Assembly (NCBI GenBank): GCA_021797225.1
Contig: JAKAAE010000065.1
Coordinates: 1 to 8,168 of the forward strand
Source of the DNA: Thermoplasmata archaeon
GTDB taxonomy: Archaea > Thermoplasmatota > Thermoplasmata > Thermoplasmatales > Thermoplasmataceae
DNA length: 8,168 bases
Direction of reading: 5' to 3'
Position numbers and translations under genes: made by a program. The notes beneath the pieces are model-generated. The model worked only from the letters and a program-made list of their open reading frames with translations. It did not search any database and was not told where the DNA came from. Every line of letters begins with the position of its first letter. Position 1 is the stretch's first letter. Below, piece after piece: positions 6,904 to 8,168 of the stretch.

Positions 6904-6911
6904 TATATAAA
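6904..6911 (-). promoter_or_regulatory. TATA box of the PLP/DUF1611/MurL-like operon
   Basis: TTTATATA on the minus strand is the strongest TATA-box match in the 139-bp gap after dtdA. Its centre is about 28 bp from the GTG at 6879 and about 37 bp from the ATG at 6870. Transcription should therefore begin near 6880, which rules out the longer open frame starting at 6936. Confidence 0.6.
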
Positions 6912-6912
6912 C

Positions 6913-6948
6913 ATTGAGTATGCAATGGTTTGCCATGACATTCTCAAT
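6913..6948. promoter_or_regulatory. 36-bp interrupted dyad abutting the operon TATA box, probable operator
   Basis: On the plus strand ATTGAG-N6-ATGG-N4-CCAT-N6-CTCAAT is symmetric about 6930.5. The outer 6-bp and inner 4-bp arms pair perfectly, and 3 of the 6 positions between them also pair, giving 13 of 16 symmetric pairs. It starts one base beyond the TATA box and covers the BRE position, so a bound dimer or tetramer would directly affect TFB/TBP loading. An Lrp/AsnC-type amino-acid-responsive regulator would fit the length, but no regulator gene is in the window. Confidence 0.5.
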
Positions 6949-6971
6949 ATTTTATGTAACAATTCCGCATG

Positions 6972-6991
6972 AAGCCTTTTATACATGGCTT
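6972..6991. repeat. Short inverted repeat downstream of dtdA
   Basis: AAGCC (6972-6976) and GGCTT (6987-6991) can form a 5-bp stem with a 10-nt loop, 18 bp after the dtdA stop codon. There is no T-run after it on the minus strand, so a terminator role is only weakly supported. Confidence 0.2.
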
Positions 6992-7009
6992 AAATTCACA
7001 TCTAGGAAC

Positions 7010-7783
7010 TCATATCTTTATTATTTCAATGTTCATTCTATCCGCTATTATCCCTATCATATCTTTAACCCTGCCCTTTGTACCATGTGCGTCCATGAGA
7101 AACCCCCTGCATTCCGGTGTTTTCTTTACTGTATTTTCTATTTCTTCTATAGATATTGTTTCATGAATATATTTTGGAATTATGTGTCCTATGTTTATAC
7201 CGTGCTCAAAAAAATATGAGCTGATCTTAGGTGCGTAATGACCGCCTCCCACCCCAACGTAGTTACTGTATTTTTTATTTTCTGCATCTATTACCGATTT
7301 TGCCATTAATTCTGCGATTCCGTCCATTTTCCACTCATTTTCGGTTGTACCGATTTCAATAAAGTATGATGGTTTTTCCAGATACGGACCATGGTGTGTT
7401 GCCTCGAATGTAATCTCAAAGTAGTTTTCATGATAATTACTTTTGATATATCTCAGGGCTCCACACATGCCCTCAGGGTCAGAAGGCACGATTACATTGT
7501 CAAAGCCACCAAGTTCTGCCTTTCTAAGGTTTCCTATAGGATGGACTGTAAGTGATTTAACGCCGGCACTGGATGAATGTTTAGATAGAAATACTACCCT
7601 TTCTACTGAATCATCCAGATTTTTCATATCACTATAAATATGAAGGTTATCAATGAAAAGAAGTTTATAATTTTTATATGTAAAGGTATCAGAATTTTCC
7701 TGTCTGAAATGGTAAATTTCAATCATCTTATTTGCCATTTCCATACTTGCACCATCCTTTCTGGATGCTATTATTAAAATCAT
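7010..7783 (-). CDS. dtdA: D-aminoacyl-tRNA deacylase, archaeal/plant type (DTD2)
   Basis: This enzyme hydrolyses the ester bond of D-aminoacyl-tRNAs, freeing tRNA and keeping D-amino acids out of protein. The 257-residue length fits the family. Diagnostic segments are FLSKHSSSAG (65-74), LTVHPIGN (78-85), FEATHHGPYLEKPSYF (126-141), EIGTTENEW (143-151), GVGGGHYAP (177-185) and GHIIPKY (199-205). The conserved histidines in these blocks are the likely catalytic or metal-binding residues. The ATG at 7781-7783 begins MILIIASRKDGAS, the expected first strand, and a TATA box lies about 24 bp upstream, so the mRNA is probably leaderless. It is encoded just upstream of the D-amino-acid-themed operon on the same strand, but a 139-bp gap with a separate promoter lies between them. 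dtdA is a common archaeal housekeeping gene, so the adjacency is suggestive only. Confidence 0.95.
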   Translation of the reverse strand: MILIIASRKDGASMEMANKMIEIYHFRQENSDTFTYKNYKLLFIDNLHIYSDMKNLDDSVERVVFLSKHSSSAGVKSLTVHPIGNLRKAELGGFDNVIVPSDPEGMCGALRYIKSNYHENYFEITFEATHHGPYLEKPSYFIEIGTTENEWKMDGIAELMAKSVIDAENKKYSNYVGVGGGHYAPKISSYFFEHGINIGHIIPKYIHETISIEEIENTVKKTPECRGFLMDAHGTKGRVKDMIGIIADRMNIEIIKI

Positions 7784-7800
7784 GAAACTTTATCCGAGAA

Positions 7801-7812
7801 TATATTATAAAA
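7801..7812 (-). promoter_or_regulatory. TATA box of dtdA
   Basis: TTTTATAATATA on the minus strand is centred about 24 bp from the dtdA ATG, which implies a leaderless message. It lies back to back with the plus-strand promoter at 7838-7850 in an 84-bp shared region. Confidence 0.5.
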
Positions 7813-7837
7813 TTTATTTAATTTTGTCTTAGGTAAG

Positions 7838-7850
7838 GTATAAATATTTA
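7838..7850 (+). promoter_or_regulatory. TATA box of the secreted Asn-rich protein gene
   Basis: GTATAAATATTTA is centred about 25 bp before the ATG at 7868, giving a leaderless transcript like the other first genes here. AGGTAAGGTA just upstream, partly echoed as AGGTTA at 7856-7861 downstream, is the only other structure seen. Confidence 0.55.
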
Positions 7851-7867
7851 AATTTAGGTTAGTGTTT

Positions 7868-8168
7868 ATGAAATATAAAGTAGTTTTGACAATAATAGTC
7901 GTAATGGTAATGGCCATGTCAGTATCTGCAGCTGTTCCCATTGCATCAGGCAACAATGTGCAGCAGAATGCAGTTTCTGGGAACACCGGTTCAAGTGGAA
8001 TGCTTGGCAATGGAAATCTTAATGCCAGTTTTAATTCCAGTATAAATGCACATTTTAAGGATATGCATAATTACGGTGCACATTTAACATATAATGCTAC
8101 CACTGGAAAAATTTCAGGGAGATTTTTAACTGCAAATTTCAAATCCGGAGTTTTTTCCAATATAACAT
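7868..8168 (+). CDS. Secreted Asn/Ser-rich protein of unknown family, 5' part only
   Basis: The first 100 codons are present and the gene continues past the right edge. The start MKYKVVLTIIVVMVMAMSVSA is a clear Sec signal peptide: a short lysine-containing n-region, a hydrophobic core at 5-17 and a likely cleavage after VSA (19-21). The mature part is rich in Asn, Ser and Gly, with four N-X-S/T sequons in the visible stretch (NAS, NSS, NAT, NIT), as expected for a glycosylated surface or secreted protein of an acidophile. No catalytic motif or known domain is recognisable in this part. It could be the N-terminus of a thermopsin-like protease, an S-layer-like or adhesion protein, or a beta-rich binding protein; the sequence does not decide. 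The ATG is supported by the TATA box about 25 bp upstream and by the signal peptide. It is divergent from dtdA. Confidence 0.8.
   Translation, partial: MKYKVVLTIIVVMVMAMSVSAAVPIASGNNVQQNAVSGNTGSSGMLGNGNLNASFNSSINAHFKDMHNYGAHLTYNATTGKISGRFLTANFKSGVFSNIT

Noticed and set aside
6871..6936. N-terminal extension of the PLP enzyme starting at 6936
   Set aside because: The extension would be encoded across the dyad and the TATA box, and its Ile/Val-rich residues do not fit the enzyme's usual N-terminus.
6914..7219. Plus-strand open frame of 101 codons overlapping the end of dtdA
   Set aside because: It is aromatic-rich shadow sequence, partly antisense to dtdA and partly covering the dyad upstream of the operon. 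No TATA box is suitably placed and no domain is seen.
7780..8010. Minus-strand open frame of 76 codons upstream of dtdA
   Set aside because: It runs through both promoters of the divergent region and is antisense to the signal-peptide gene, whose TATA spacing and signal sequence are convincing.

Overview
The window looks like the chromosome of a wall-less, acidophilic archaeon of the order Thermoplasmatales (Ferroplasma, Acidiplasma or Picrophilus type). This is an inference from four things. The DNA is AT-rich. There are archaeal marker genes: a Tsr3 rRNA-modification enzyme and an archaeal-type D-aminoacyl-tRNA deacylase. Promoters are TATA-box/BRE type and sit about 23-29 bp upstream of start codons, so most first genes appear leaderless. 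Shine-Dalgarno sequences occur only in front of genes inside an operon. No rRNA, tRNA, insertion sequence, CRISPR array or phage gene was seen.

Layout, left to right. The 3'-truncated CTP synthase gene pyrG (minus strand) runs off the left edge, and a small GC-containing palindrome lies just upstream of its TATA box. Next is a 453-residue sugar-porter-like MFS permease (minus). It is divergent from tsr3 (plus) across a 279-bp AT-rich region holding both promoters and a perfect 12-bp inverted repeat. tsr3 converges on, and overlaps by 10 bp, the end of a three-gene minus-strand operon. In transcription order the operon encodes a fold-type II PLP enzyme related to threonine synthase, a DUF1611 P-loop protein and a full-length MurL-like PP-loop protein. 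The operon has its own TATA box directly abutting a 36-bp interrupted dyad. Upstream lies dtdA (minus), whose promoter is back to back with that of a partial, secreted, Asn-rich protein (plus) running off the right edge.

The most interesting part is the operon at 3461-6879. MurL inverts the terminal L-glutamate of a peptidoglycan precursor in some bacteria, and a DUF1611 member (DgcN) has been reported to N-acetylate D-glutamate. Thermoplasmatales make no peptidoglycan, so these relatives, co-transcribed with a PLP enzyme and next to a D-aminoacyl-tRNA deacylase, suggest an undescribed pathway that makes or handles a D-amino acid (perhaps D-glutamate) or a small peptide derivative. That function is inferred from families and context. 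The sequence directly shows the gene order, the motifs, the operon-type spacing and the operator-like dyad. pyrG, tsr3, dtdA and the MFS gene look like ordinary chromosomal genes.
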